DNA of 41,688 nt, taken from assembly GCA_015061625.1 (NCBI GenBank), contig SUWG01000022.1:1-41688 (forward strand). Direction: 5' to 3'. The DNA is from Lentisphaerota bacterium (GTDB lineage: Bacteria; Verrucomicrobiota; Lentisphaeria; Victivallales; Victivallaceae). Shown piece by piece: positions 9,061 to 18,348 of the stretch. Each line of letters opens with the position of its first letter. Within the stretch, counting starts at the first letter, position 1. The translations under genes and the position numbers were made by a program. A model generated the notes under the pieces. That model was given only the letters and a program-made list of their open reading frames with translations. It was not told the DNA's origin and did no database searches.

Positions 9061-9085
9061 GTACAAAAAAATTAAGAAAATATTT

Positions 9086-10132
9086 ATGGAAACGTGGAAA
9101 AAAATTTTATCTCAATCAGTAACCGATACCGACCAACTGGCAAAGATTTTCGGTCTGCCGCCGGATGAGTTGCGCCGGGTAAATGCGATTTTCCCCTGCC
9201 GTATCCCCAAAACCATACTCAAACGGATCAAATATGCCGGGGACCCGATTTTCAAACAATGTATCCCCGCCCCCGCTGAATTGCATTCAGACAACGATCT
9301 TATGGATGACCCGCTGGGCGAAATCCGGTTCAAAAAACGGGATGTGATCGTCAAAAAATATCCTGACCGCTGCCTCTTTCTGGTTTCCGGGGAATGCGCC
9401 ATGTACTGCCGGTTCTGCACCAGAAAACGGAAGTTCCGGGAAAGTTTCAACGTCACTCGAACCCAAATCGATGAAGGCCTCGACTATATCGCCAAACATA
9501 CGGAACTACGCGATGTGCTGATTTCCGGCGGCGACCCGTTACTGCTTGATGATGATAAACTTGAATATATTTTGAAAAATATCAGACTCCGTGCGCCGCA
9601 TATCCGCATCATCCGCATCGGCACCCGTACTCCCGGAGTTCTGCCGGAAAGGATCACCGCCAAACTGGTGAAAATGTTGAAAAAATATCACCCGCTTTAT
9701 TTGAATATCCACTTCAACCATCCGGAAGAATTTTCCCCGCAATGCTGCCGCGCTCTGCGACGACTTGCCGATGCCGGGATCGTACTCGGCAGTCAGACCG
9801 TACTGCTCAAAGGTGTAAATGATGATCCGGAAGTCATGCGGGAATTGATGTGGAAACTGCTGGAAAACCGGGTGCGCCCCTATTATATTTTCCAATGCGA
9901 CCTGATCTACGGCACGGAACACTTCCGCACCCCGTTGAAAAAAGGTATGGAAATCATGAAAGCTTTGCGCGGCTGGAGTTCCGGTATGGCCAACCCCCAT
10001 TTCGTTATCGACCTGCCCGGCGGCGGCGGCAAAGTGCCGGTCGTGCCGGAATACCTTATCGATCAACAACACTCCGGATTCCTCTACCGCAACTACTGCG
10101 GCGAAGAATACTTCTACCCGGATTGCGAATAA
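9086..10132 (+). CDS. KamA-family radical SAM aminomutase (lysine 2,3-aminomutase-like)
   Basis: A 348-residue radical SAM, PLP-dependent enzyme. The cluster triad is C104-x3-C108-x2-C111 (CAMYCRFC), SGGDPLLL matches the family SAM-binding region, and DLPGGGGKVP contributes the predicted PLP lysine K316. The length and the short N-terminus resemble the EpmB/YjeK branch, which makes beta-lysine for elongation factor P, more than catabolic KamA (about 415 residues). No epmA or efp is in view, so the substrate stays open. There is no clear Shine-Dalgarno. Three tandem R1 repeats end 25 bp before its ATG and must form its leader or contain its promoter. Confidence 0.88.
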   Translation: METWKKILSQSVTDTDQLAKIFGLPPDELRRVNAIFPCRIPKTILKRIKYAGDPIFKQCIPAPAELHSDNDLMDDPLGEIRFKKRDVIVKKYPDRCLFLVSGECAMYCRFCTRKRKFRESFNVTRTQIDEGLDYIAKHTELRDVLISGGDPLLLDDDKLEYILKNIRLRAPHIRIIRIGTRTPGVLPERITAKLVKMLKKYHPLYLNIHFNHPEEFSPQCCRALRRLADAGIVLGSQTVLLKGVNDDPEVMRELMWKLLENRVRPYYIFQCDLIYGTEHFRTPLKKGMEIMKALRGWSSGMANPHFVIDLPGGGGKVPVVPEYLIDQQHSGFLYRNYCGEEYFYPDCE

Positions 10133-10176
10133 GAGTTGGCCCGCCAGCCGCAAACATTTTTATCACGCTCAAATGT

Positions 10177-10238
10177 CAGGTGGTGTCGCCGCCCGCACGG
10201 CGGGTTGCGGTATAGGGCGACTCCGTTGTCGTCGCCAA
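10177..10238 (+). repeat. R2 structured repeat, 5'-type fragment
   Basis: About 60 bp nearly identical to 10370-10430: hairpins CCCGC-acg-GCGGG and GGCGAC...GTCGCC. Start of the 1.1-kb repeat mosaic between the KamA-like gene and the oxidoreductase gene. Confidence 0.8.
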
Positions 10239-10268
10239 TTTTTATTTGATTTTCATCTCATCCACACA

Positions 10269-10316
10269 AGGTGGATACAGTGTGAGGCAAGGAAAAAGCC
10301 CGCAATGCATTCACCT
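10269..10316 (+). repeat. R1 remnant with the centre deleted
   Basis: It reads GGTGGATACAGTGTGAGGCAAGG then CCCGCAATGCATTCACC: the two outer ends of R1 joined with about 75 bp of stem and apex missing. The ends still form an outer stem. Confidence 0.75.
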
Positions 10317-10317
10317 T

Positions 10318-10545
10318 TTCTGCCTTGCCGCTCAAGTGTTGTGCTGTCGCACAACTTCGCTCACGGCAGGTGGTGTCGCCGCCCGCACGGCGGGTTGCGG
10401 TATAGGGCGACTCCGTTGTCGTCGCCAAATGCCGCCCAAGTCCTCCCAAGCCTCGGCGACAAGCGTTCCGCCGCTTGACCACGTCCGGGTAAGCACCCGG
10501 TGGCAGATTTTTATTTGATTTTTTATTTGATTTTTCCAATCAGCA
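10318..10545 (+). repeat. R2 structured repeat
   Basis: Ordered hairpins: CTGCC...GGCAG enclosing TTGTGC-tgtc-GCACAA (10339-10354), CCCGC/GCGGG, GGCGAC/GTCGCC, then CCGGGT-aagc-ACCCGG followed by an AT-rich T-run tail. The last 110 bp or so are nearly identical to 27765-27867, 17 kb away. Confidence 0.88.
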
Positions 10546-10561
10546 TCGCCGCCCGCACGGC

Positions 10562-10682
10562 GGTGGATGCAGTGTGAGGCAATGTCGCCGCCAAATCAAG
10601 GTAACGGTGAAGGAGTGTACTATGTACTCGACTGAACCGTTATCCGCCGATTTGGCAAGAGATTGCCCGCAATGCACCACCG
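10562..10682 (+). repeat. R1 structured repeat
   Basis: Best-paired copy: GGCAA/TTGCC, GCCAAATC/GATTTGGC, GGTAACGGT/ACCGTTATCC and apical GTAC-tat-GTAC, closed by GGTGGATGCA/TGCACCACC. Confidence 0.9.
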
Positions 10683-10685
10683 CAC

Positions 10686-10808
10686 CCGGTGGATGCAGTG
10701 TGAGGCAAGGTCGCCGCCAAATCAAGGCGAAAGCGAGGGAGTGTACTATGTACTCGACCGAACCGTTATCCGCCGGTTTGACAAGAGATTGCCCGCAATG
10801 CACCACCG
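10686..10808 (+). repeat. R1 structured repeat
   Basis: Follows the previous copy after 3 bp. GGCAA/TTGCC and the apex are kept. GCCAAATC/GGTTTGAC has one mismatch, and the inner 5' arm has been replaced by GGCGAAAGCG, so this copy looks recombined. Confidence 0.88.
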
Positions 10809-10809
10809 T

Positions 10810-11005
10810 TACTGCCTTGCCGCTCAACTGTTGTGCTGTCGCACAACTTCGCTCACGGCAGATGGTGTCGGCGCAAGTTGCGCCGACCTCATGCGCTGTC
10901 GCTTATTTTCGCCGCTTATGGCGGCGACAAGCGTTCCGCCGCTTGACCACGTCCGGGTAAGCACCCGGTGGCAGATTTTTTATTTAATTTTTCCCATCAG
11001 CATCG
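10810..11005 (+). repeat. R2 structured repeat
   Basis: Hairpins TTGTGC-tgtc-GCACAA (10831-10846), GTCGGCGCAA-g-TTGCGCCGAC (10867-10887) and CCGGGT/ACCCGG with the T-rich tail. It lacks the GGCGAC/GTCGCC block present in the 10.3-kb copy. Confidence 0.88.
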
Positions 11006-11018
11006 CCGCCCACCCAGC

Positions 11019-11139
11019 GGTGGATGCAGTGTGAGGCAAGGTCGCCGTCAAATCAAGGTAACGGTGAAGGAGTGTACTATGTACTCGACTGAACCGTTAT
11101 CCGCCGGTTTGACAAGAGATTGACCGCAATGCACCACCG
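11019..11139 (+). repeat. R1 structured repeat
   Basis: GTCAAATC pairs with GGTTTGAC (one wobble) where other copies have GCCAAATC/GATTTGGC, a two-sided change. The inner GGTAACGGT/ACCGTTATCC and the GTAC apex are kept; the outer GGCAA/TTGAC pair has one mismatch. Confidence 0.88.
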
Positions 11140-11144
11140 CACCC

Positions 11145-11267
11145 GGTGGATGCAGTGTAAGGCAAGGAAAGCCGCCAAATCAAGGCGAAAGCGAGGGAGT
11201 GTACTATGTACTCGACTGAACCGTTATCCGCCGATTTGGCAAGAGATTGCCCGCAATGCATTCACCG
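11145..11267 (+). repeat. R1 structured repeat abutting a stop codon
   Basis: GGCAA/TTGCC and GCCAAATC/GATTTGGC pair. The copy ends directly against the minus-strand stop codon of the oxidoreductase gene (11268-11270), so it must be antisense in any read-through transcript. Confidence 0.87.
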
Positions 11268-12530
11268 CTATTTGATTTCTACTACGATACCTTCTTTGCG
11301 CGATTTCTCTGCGGCAAAAACCATCAGGTGACTTTCCAGCGTTTCATCAATGCCCGTCAAAATCAGAGACGGATCATTTTCCGCCACCGCCTGCACAAAG
11401 TTATTCATCAACCCCATGTCACCACCACCATGACCGGAAAGTATACCGCCGTCATTCAATGTGTCAGTATCGACCACCCGGCTGGTGTTGTCCAGAAAAT
11501 GATTGACCGTAATAATGGTGCTGTCAGTGTCGATTTCACCTTTCGTACCGAAAATACGGGTCTTGCGGCCGCCATGGAAGTTGAATGCCGTCATGGTCAT
11601 GCTCACCGTGGAACCATCCTCAAAACTCATATTCACCACCTGATTATCCACCACATCATTGTCACAGGCGTAAACACAACGGCCGTAAGAACCGTCAACA
11701 AGGGCCTTTTCCAGCGTTTCATCCGTCGGATTCGGCGTAAGCACATTCACCGGCCAATGTTTGACCCCCTTGCAAAAACGGTCACGGAAATAGATCTTGA
11801 CCGCAGAATAAGGACAATTACTTTCAATACGCGTGGGGCAATTCACGCAACGGTCAGCCGCTCCGGCAGGTTTTTCCGAAGCTTTGAAGTGCTTGAGCGA
11901 ACCGAATGAGTGTACCGCCACACACTTTTTGCCCATCACCCCGCGCAACCAATCCACATCATGACAGCTTTTCGCCAACAGCATGAAACTGGATTCCGCC
12001 TCATTTCTCCACAAACCACGGACAAAGGAGTGCGCCTGATGCCAGTAACCAACCGGCTCAAGATGCTGGATGGAAACAATATCCCCGATCTCACCGGAAG
12101 CAATGATATCCCGCAGAACCGCAGTATATTTGGTGTAACGCAAAACATGGCATACCGCAAACATCACTCCGGCTTTTTTCACCGCCGCCACGATCCGCTG
12201 ACAGGCTTCGGCAGTCGGCGCCATGGGTTTTTCCAACAGAATGTGGTAACCGAGGCCGGCACAGGCGATCGCCGGGGCTTCATGCATACTGTCCTGCGTG
12301 CAAATGGCAACCGCATCGCACATTTTGGCTCTGGCAGTGAATTCATCCCACGATTTGAAACAGTTTTCCGGAGCGATGTTGTGTTCACGCGCCACAAGTT
12401 CACGATAGTAATCATTGGGTTCGGCAACGGCAACGACCTTGAGGCGTTCCGGAAATTCCTTGGCAAAATTGGCATAGCCGCGCCCGCGGGCTCCGGCACC
12501 GATAATGGCGATAGTAACTGTTTTGCTCAT
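11268..12530 (-). CDS. Gfo/Idh/MocA family oxidoreductase
   Basis: A 420-residue NAD(P)-dependent sugar or polyol dehydrogenase-type protein. The N-terminal Rossmann motif is GAGARGRGY (residues 11-19), the EKP catalytic-lysine motif lies in LLEKPMAP, and the C-terminal part has SGHGGGDMGLMNNF. A Cys cluster (C-x2-C-x8-C, around RCVNCPTR...NCPYSA) suggests a metal site or structural insertion seen in one subgroup. Such proteins are abundant in Lentisphaerota and Planctomycetota, where they act on unusual sugars; the substrate cannot be read from sequence. It ends in EIK and stop directly against an R1 repeat. Confidence 0.88.
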   Translation of the reverse strand: MSKTVTIAIIGAGARGRGYANFAKEFPERLKVVAVAEPNDYYRELVAREHNIAPENCFKSWDEFTARAKMCDAVAICTQDSMHEAPAIACAGLGYHILLEKPMAPTAEACQRIVAAVKKAGVMFAVCHVLRYTKYTAVLRDIIASGEIGDIVSIQHLEPVGYWHQAHSFVRGLWRNEAESSFMLLAKSCHDVDWLRGVMGKKCVAVHSFGSLKHFKASEKPAGAADRCVNCPTRIESNCPYSAVKIYFRDRFCKGVKHWPVNVLTPNPTDETLEKALVDGSYGRCVYACDNDVVDNQVVNMSFEDGSTVSMTMTAFNFHGGRKTRIFGTKGEIDTDSTIITVNHFLDNTSRVVDTDTLNDGGILSGHGGGDMGLMNNFVQAVAENDPSLILTGIDETLESHLMVFAAEKSRKEGIVVEIK

Positions 12531-12654
12531 GATAATAAATCCTTTTGTTTTACAGTCGATCTGACCTTGATTTAAGATATATCATCATGAAAAATTTTGC
12601 AATGTGTTTTTACACAAAAAACATTAACTGATCATCTTAATTTCACCGGCAGGC

Positions 12655-12706
12655 AGTGTCGTTTATATTTTCAGCCGCTTACGGCGGCGACAAACGAAGT
12701 GAGAAG
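12655..12706 (+). repeat. Diverged R2 fragment
   Basis: It matches the R2 stretch around GTCGCTTATTTTCGCCGC with the hairpin CCGC-tta-GCGG. It lies in the 196-bp gap between the oxidoreductase and PHP genes; nothing else is recognised there. Confidence 0.6.
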
Positions 12707-12726
12707 CCTGTGTTCGCAACCGGTGA

Positions 12727-13587
12727 TCAATTCAAACCGTATTTTTTGGATTTCAGAGTGTAAAACAACTCTTCCGGCACCCGCAGACCGCCGGCCCCGA
12801 AACCGATAACCACATTGGGACGATTCTCACCGTGAAAATCACTCCCGCCGGAAATCGCCAGACCGAAGTGCGCCGCCGCTTCAGCCACCAGAGTACTTTC
12901 CCTGGCACTGAACATACTGTAAAAACCCTCGATGCCATCCAGACCCATGTTTTTCAACCTCCGGCAGGAACGCATCAGAAATGCCCGGTCAGGCACGTCA
13001 CGCAGGATCGGATGCGCCCACACCGCCACCCCGCCGGCAGCATGAATGGCATTGATAACTGTTTCCGGCAGAGGATATTTGCGCTTGACAAATGCCGGTT
13101 TACCGAAGCCTAAAAGTTTATCGAAAACACTTTGCAACGTATTGAAGTTGTAATGTTTGACCATGGCGGCAGCAAAGTGCGGCCGCCCGATCTCCAACAG
13201 AGATTTGCCGTTGAATTCCGGCATATTGAGATCAAGATCATAACCGAGAAAATGCAGTTTGAGAAAGATATCCCGGTTGCGCCGCATACGCTCATTGCGG
13301 CAATATTCCAAAAGAGTATTCAGCGTGGTATTATGGTGGTCGATAAAGAGACCGATAATGTGTATCTCCTTATCCGCCAACTGACAGGCGATTTCCACAC
13401 CGGGAACTGCTTCACATTCGGGATGATCTTTGCCGGCGGCCAGAAATTCATCCAGACCGTCAACCGTGTCATGATCGGTCAGGGCCACGGCAGTCAGTTT
13501 CAGATCCAGAGCAGATAAATAAACATCTGCCGGAGAAAATGTGCCGTCAGAAGCAGTGCTGTGAGTGTGCAGATCTATATAGTCCAT
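12727..13587 (-). CDS. PHP-domain phosphoesterase
   Basis: A 286-residue metal-dependent phosphoesterase. Conserved metal-binding motifs are DLHTHSTASDGTFSP at the N-terminus, ALTDHDTVDGL at about 37, AVWAHPILR near 165 and GSDFHGENRP near 248. This matches the YciV/TrpH-type group (Rnm, or 3',5'-nucleoside bisphosphate phosphatase), which acts on short RNA ends or nucleotides. It lacks a polymerase domain, so it is a stand-alone enzyme. It lies downstream of pgk on the same strand, beyond a terminator, so it probably has its own promoter. Confidence 0.87.
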   Translation of the reverse strand: MDYIDLHTHSTASDGTFSPADVYLSALDLKLTAVALTDHDTVDGLDEFLAAGKDHPECEAVPGVEIACQLADKEIHIIGLFIDHHNTTLNTLLEYCRNERMRRNRDIFLKLHFLGYDLDLNMPEFNGKSLLEIGRPHFAAAMVKHYNFNTLQSVFDKLLGFGKPAFVKRKYPLPETVINAIHAAGGVAVWAHPILRDVPDRAFLMRSCRRLKNMGLDGIEGFYSMFSARESTLVAEAAAHFGLAISGGSDFHGENRPNVVIGFGAGGLRVPEELFYTLKSKKYGLN

Positions 13588-13650
13588 AAATATTGTCTCA
13601 TTTTTTGTGAGAAATCAAACCTGCGGGCAGTCGGGTACGGTAATAAAACG

Positions 13651-13684
13651 AAACCCCGGCAGAGTGCAATATCTGCCGGGGGTA
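13651..13684 (-). terminator. Terminator downstream of pgk
   Basis: A perfect 10-bp stem, CCCCGGCAGA (13654-13663) against TCTGCCGGGG (13672-13681), is followed on the minus strand by TTTCGTTTTATTA. It fits rho-independent termination after pgk. Confidence 0.8.
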
Positions 13685-13720
13685 CATGGGCTGATCGCCC
13701 TGCGATTGATTTACAACGAA

Positions 13721-14971
13721 TCAATTCAAAGCGGCCACGCCCGGCAGTTCTTTGCCTTCCAGGAATTCCAGAGAGGCACCGCCGCCGGTGGAAATGTGGC
13801 TCATTTTGTCAGCCAGACCGGATTTTTTCACCGCCGCCACGCTGTCGCCGCCGCCGATGATGGAAATACCGCCATTGGCTTTGACTTCGGCCACGGCATC
13901 ACAGACACCAAAAGTACCTTTGCTGAATTTTTCCATTTCAAAACAGCCCATCGGACCATTCCAGACCACCGTTTTGGCACTCTTGATGGCATCGGCATAG
14001 AGTTTGACCGTTTCCGGACCGATATCCAGACCCATCCAGTTATCATCGACATCCAGACCGACGACTTTGGTATTGGCTTCGGGATCGAATTTATCCGCTT
14101 CGATGCTGTCGATGGGCAGCAGGAGTTTGACGCCGCGTTTTTCGGCTTCGGCGATCATTTCGCGGGCATAATCCATCTGATCGGCTTCGCAGAGGGAGTT
14201 ACCGATTTTGTGACCTTGGGCCGCGAGGAAGGTGTAAGCCATACCGCCGCCGATGATGAGGGTATCGACTTTGGTCAGCAGATTGCGGACGACCGCCAGT
14301 TTATCGGAAACTTTGGCACCGCCGAGGATAGCGACAAAGGGACGCACCGGATTTTCAACGGCACTGCCGAGGTAGGCGATCTCTTTTTCCATAAGGAAAC
14401 CGGCAACACAGGGGCCATTCATATATTTGGTGATGACCGCGGTGGAAGCGTGGGCGCGGTGAGCGGTACCGAAAGCATCGTTGCAGTAAACATCGCCGTA
14501 GGAAGCAAGTTTCCTGGCGAGTTCTTTCTGCTGTTCTTTCAAAGCGGCTTTGGCGGCTTTGAATTCTTCATCGCTCTGGCCCTCTTTCTGTTTGAGTTTG
14601 GCCTGTTCTTCCTTGTGGTAACGGGTATTTTCCAGCATGAGGATCTCGCCGGGTTTCAGAGCGGCGGCAGCTTCATCGGCGGCACCGCAATCTTCGGCAA
14701 ATTTGACCTCTTTACCGATCATTTTGCTCAAGTAATCGGCCACGATCTTCATGGTGGTATCACCGGTGATGCCTTTTTCATCCGGACGGCCCATGTGGCT
14801 CATCAGGATCAGACTGCCACCGTTATCCAGAACATAGTTGATAGAAGCCAGCGCACCTTTGATACGGGTATCATCTTTGATGACGCCTTCTTTTACCGGC
14901 ACGTTGAAGTCAACGCGCATAACTACTTTCTTACCTTTAAGATCGATATCTTTCAGAGTTTTTTTATCCAT
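13721..14971 (-). CDS. pgk: Phosphoglycerate kinase
   Basis: A 416-residue glycolytic enzyme interconverting 1,3-bisphosphoglycerate and 3-phosphoglycerate with ATP formation. Family blocks are [10 protein letters not shown] near the N-terminus, [12 protein letters not shown] at mid-length and [13 protein letters not shown] close to the C-terminus. A lysine-rich insertion ([22 protein letters not shown]) is seen after NTRYHKEE. It lies downstream of gap in the usual gap-pgk order, with a hairpin between them that would reduce read-through. Confidence 0.97.
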   Translation of the reverse strand: MDKKTLKDIDLKGKKVVMRVDFNVPVKEGVIKDDTRIKGALASINYVLDNGGSLILMSHMGRPDEKGITGDTTMKIVADYLSKMIGKEVKFAEDCGAADEAAAALKPGEILMLENTRYHKEEQAKLKQKEGQSDEEFKAAKAALKEQQKELARKLASYGDVYCNDAFGTAHRAHASTAVITKYMNGPCVAGFLMEKEIAYLGSAVENPVRPFVAILGGAKVSDKLAVVRNLLTKVDTLIIGGGMAYTFLAAQGHKIGNSLCEADQMDYAREMIAEAEKRGVKLLLPIDSIEADKFDPEANTKVVGLDVDDNWMGLDIGPETVKLYADAIKSAKTVVWNGPMGCFEMEKFSKGTFGVCDAVAEVKANGGISIIGGGDSVAAVKKSGLADKMSHISTGGGASLEFLEGKELPGVAALN

Positions 14972-15007
14972 TTTTTATTTCCTTGAAAACGGGATTTTTT
15001 GAACAAA

Positions 15008-15036
15008 AAAGGGCGGGCAGTTAAAGCCCGCCCTTT
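15008..15036 (-). terminator. Intercistronic terminator between gap and pgk
   Basis: AAAGGGCGGGC (15008-15018) pairs perfectly with GCCCGCCCTTT (15026-15036). On the minus strand it is followed by a T-run, the form of a rho-independent terminator. It would end or attenuate gap transcripts before pgk. Confidence 0.85.
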
Positions 15037-15065
15037 CGGGATAGTCTTGATTCAGACGATCAAAA

Positions 15066-16181
<1,116 letters not shown>

Positions 16182-16203
16182 CTAAAAAAAGAGCATTAAA
16201 AAA

Positions 16204-16237
16204 CGACCGGAAACTGTCAGCAGATAATTTCCGGCCG
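16204..16237 (-). terminator. Terminator after the small exported protein gene
   Basis: A stem of about 10 bp with one mismatch (CCGGAAA...TTTCCGG at its core) is followed on the minus strand by TTTTTTAATGC. It lies 20 bp after the stop codon. Confidence 0.75.
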
Positions 16238-16257
16238 TAAACGTCACTCAACTTATA

Positions 16258-16605
16258 TCAGTTGGTGCGGATGGTGTATTCGTTATAGACACTGCCGCGG
16301 TTGACGATACGGATGATGAATTTACCGGTCCATTTCGGAGTCCAGGAGCAAATGCAGTAATCGGTATTGTCGTCATCTTTGGTGATCAGGTTGCCGTTTT
16401 CGTCGTAGATGTAGAGATCCAGGTCGGTATCGCCGTCGCCGTCAACCACCACGCGGGCTTCTTCACCGCCATTGAAAGAAACTTCATAACGGTCAGTGGC
16501 ATTGGCATTGACCCGGTCAGTACCGGATTTCGGACCGCCGACTGCACCGGCAAATGCGGCAGCACCCATGAGCATCATCGCAAGCGTAAAAATTGATTTT
16601 TTCAT
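16258..16605 (-). CDS. Small exported protein with pre-peptidase C-terminal-like domain
   Basis: A 115-residue protein starting MKKSIFTLAMMLMGAAAFAGA, a Sec signal peptide with a likely AFA-GA cleavage. The mature part has a beta-sandwich pattern with an acidic repeat-like stretch (VDGDGDTDLDLYIYDENGN) and a C-terminal GKFIIRIVNRGS strand pair, resembling the PPC fold that binds calcium and assists secreted enzymes. The start at 16605 has an AGGAG site; the longer frame adds a charged leader that would spoil the signal. No enzyme domain is attached. It is a single gene with its own terminator. Confidence 0.78.
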   Translation of the reverse strand: MKKSIFTLAMMLMGAAAFAGAVGGPKSGTDRVNANATDRYEVSFNGGEEARVVVDGDGDTDLDLYIYDENGNLITKDDDNTDYCICSWTPKWTGKFIIRIVNRGSVYNEYTIRTN

Positions 16606-16712
16606 TTTCTCCGACTCCTTTTTTACTGTGTTTTTGATATTTTTCACATCAAACGTTGATGTATTCGCTTATATAGTGTTGTGTAAAAATCAAATCTGAC
16701 ACAACTTTCACA

Positions 16713-16759
16713 AAAAAATCAAAAAAAATCAGGACTGGCAGTAATTATTCTGCCAGTCC
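16713..16759 (-). terminator. Terminator downstream of guaA
   Basis: GGACTGGCAG (16732-16741) pairs perfectly with CTGCCAGTCC (16750-16759). On the minus strand a run of Ts interrupted by GA follows, ending near 16713. It lies 20 bp after the guaA stop. Confidence 0.85.
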
Positions 16760-16778
16760 GGCCCGTTTCAGCGGGCGA

Positions 16779-18038
16779 TCACTCCCATTCGATCGTGCCG
16801 GGGGGTTTCTGGGTGATATCATAAACCACACGGTTCACGCCGTCAACTTCAGAAATGATCCTTTCAGACATTTTGAAGAGCAGTTCCCAAGGCAGCTGCA
16901 CCACTTCGGCAGTGACCGCATCGACCGTATTGATCGAACGGATCGCGATCACATAATCGTAAGTGCGCTGATGATTTTTCATACCGACACTGCGCACCGG
17001 CACAAAGACCGCAAAGGTCTGCCATGTTTTGTGATACCAGCCGGATTTCAGCAATTCATCGGTGACAATGGCATCAGCTTCGCGCAAAATTTTCAAAGTT
17101 TCACGGGAAATCGGTCCGACATTGCGCACTCCCAGCGACGGGCCGGGGAAAGGATGACGGTCGAGCAATTCCGAAGGCAATCCCAACAGACGGCCGACTT
17201 CACGAACCTCATCTTTGAAAAGCCTTTCCAGAGGTTCGACCAGTTTGAATTTGAGATTTTCCGGCAAACCGCCGACGTTGTGGTGACTTTTGATCACACC
17301 TTTGGGGTCGCCGTCAAAAGGAATACTCTCAAGGATATCCGGATAGATCGTTCCCTGACCGAGGAAAGGAGCTTTGGTTTTTTCCGCCGCTTCGGCGAAA
17401 ACTTCGATGAATTCCTTACCGATGATCTTGCGCTTCTGCTCCGGATCGGTCACTCCGGCAAGTTTATCCAGAAAACGGTCGGAAGCATCGACATAAACCA
17501 GATTCATTTTGAAGTTTCTGGCGAAAACTTCCTGAACCATCTTGTCTTCATCTTTGCGCAGCAAGCCGTGATTTACAAAAACACAACTCAAACGGTTGCC
17601 GATGGCCCGGTGGATCAATGCCGCCGCCACACTGGAATCAACGCCGCCGGAAAGTCCCAGCACCACACTCTGATCACCGACCAATTCGCGGATATCAGCA
17701 ATCGCTTCATCGATGAAAGCAGACATTTTCCAGTTGCCGCTGCATTTGCACTGACTGATACAGAAATCAGTCACCTTTTCAGCATCGTTGAGATCTTTGG
17801 CAACAAATTTGGGCAGAGAAACTTCAGCAAATTTGGCCTGTGCATCCGCCAAACGTGATTCATTTCCGCCGGAAACGAAGACCAGACCCACCGGATTTTC
17901 CGCCATGACCCGCTCTGCCGGAGCAGTACACGGAATAACCATAGTATAGATCTGTTTATCCCGGACGGCGCGGGCAAGTTTTTGAATGCCGTCATAACCG
18001 CAATCGATCATGATCACAGTTTCGGGTGTTTGTTTCAT
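16779..18038 (-). CDS. guaA: GMP synthase with degenerate glutaminase domain
   Basis: A 419-residue homologue of GMP synthase, which aminates XMP to GMP. The ATP-pyrophosphatase part is intact (LGLSGGVDSS at 128-136, IKSHHNVGGLPE, and the C-terminal ITQKPPGTIEWE). The N-terminal glutamine amidotransferase part is reduced to about 100 residues. It starts like the family (VIMIDCGYDGIQKLARAVR, then FVSGGNES) but then jumps to the linker, losing the block that holds the Cys-His-Glu triad. About 105 residues are missing compared with E. coli GuaA (525). The enzyme should depend on free ammonia or on a separate glutaminase subunit. The start at 18038 matches the family N-terminus. The frame is open throughout, so this is not a simple pseudogene. 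Confidence 0.93.
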   Translation of the reverse strand: MKQTPETVIMIDCGYDGIQKLARAVRDKQIYTMVIPCTAPAERVMAENPVGLVFVSGGNESRLADAQAKFAEVSLPKFVAKDLNDAEKVTDFCISQCKCSGNWKMSAFIDEAIADIRELVGDQSVVLGLSGGVDSSVAAALIHRAIGNRLSCVFVNHGLLRKDEDKMVQEVFARNFKMNLVYVDASDRFLDKLAGVTDPEQKRKIIGKEFIEVFAEAAEKTKAPFLGQGTIYPDILESIPFDGDPKGVIKSHHNVGGLPENLKFKLVEPLERLFKDEVREVGRLLGLPSELLDRHPFPGPSLGVRNVGPISRETLKILREADAIVTDELLKSGWYHKTWQTFAVFVPVRSVGMKNHQRTYDYVIAIRSINTVDAVTAEVVQLPWELLFKMSERIISEVDGVNRVVYDITQKPPGTIEWE

Positions 18039-18320
18039 AACAATTCCATCCCCATAAAAAGTTTTTTTTGTCTGTGAAATAAAATACCATAAAAAACGTG
18101 ATTTTTCAAGGCTTTTTTCAGAAAAATTATTCACTTTTATACTGATTTACAGTAATATTATTTCCGATTGAAAATCTTTATCCCCATAATTCTTAAGCAG
18201 ACCTGATGATCATTTCAGCAGAGGGTGACGGAAACAAAAGTATTCCACGGTAAAATATCACTCCTGCCAAAGTGACATACGATGGTTTGACGGGAATTTG
18301 ACCACGATAATTTCTCTGTG

Positions 18321-18348
18321 TTGAATTTTTTTGTTTATGTGCTATATT
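18321..18348 (+). promoter_or_regulatory. Possible sigma70-type promoter
   Basis: TTGAAT at 18321, 16 bp, then TATATT at 18343-18348. It lies 300 bp upstream of the HD gene, in the 617-bp gap 18039-18655. That gap is otherwise AT-rich and holds no recognised gene; a long leader or small RNA is possible. Confidence 0.4.

Noticed and set aside
8716..9066. Long minus-strand reading frame with internally repeated protein sequence
   Set aside because: It only translates the tandem R1 repeats; its repetition mirrors the DNA period and no ribosome-binding site or homologous protein is evident.
10173..11034. Several plus- and minus-strand frames across the repeat mosaic
   Set aside because: They are translations of R1/R2 hairpin DNA in different frames, with no shared start signals. 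The same is true of those at 27643-27868.
8663..11267. Possible CRISPR array
   Set aside because: The repeats are 120-140 bp with internal stems, there are no short unique spacers of constant length, and no cas genes are present.
13607..14986. Long plus-strand frame of 459 codons over pgk
   Set aside because: It is the antisense shadow of a clear phosphoglycerate kinase gene, a common effect of GC-rich codon use.
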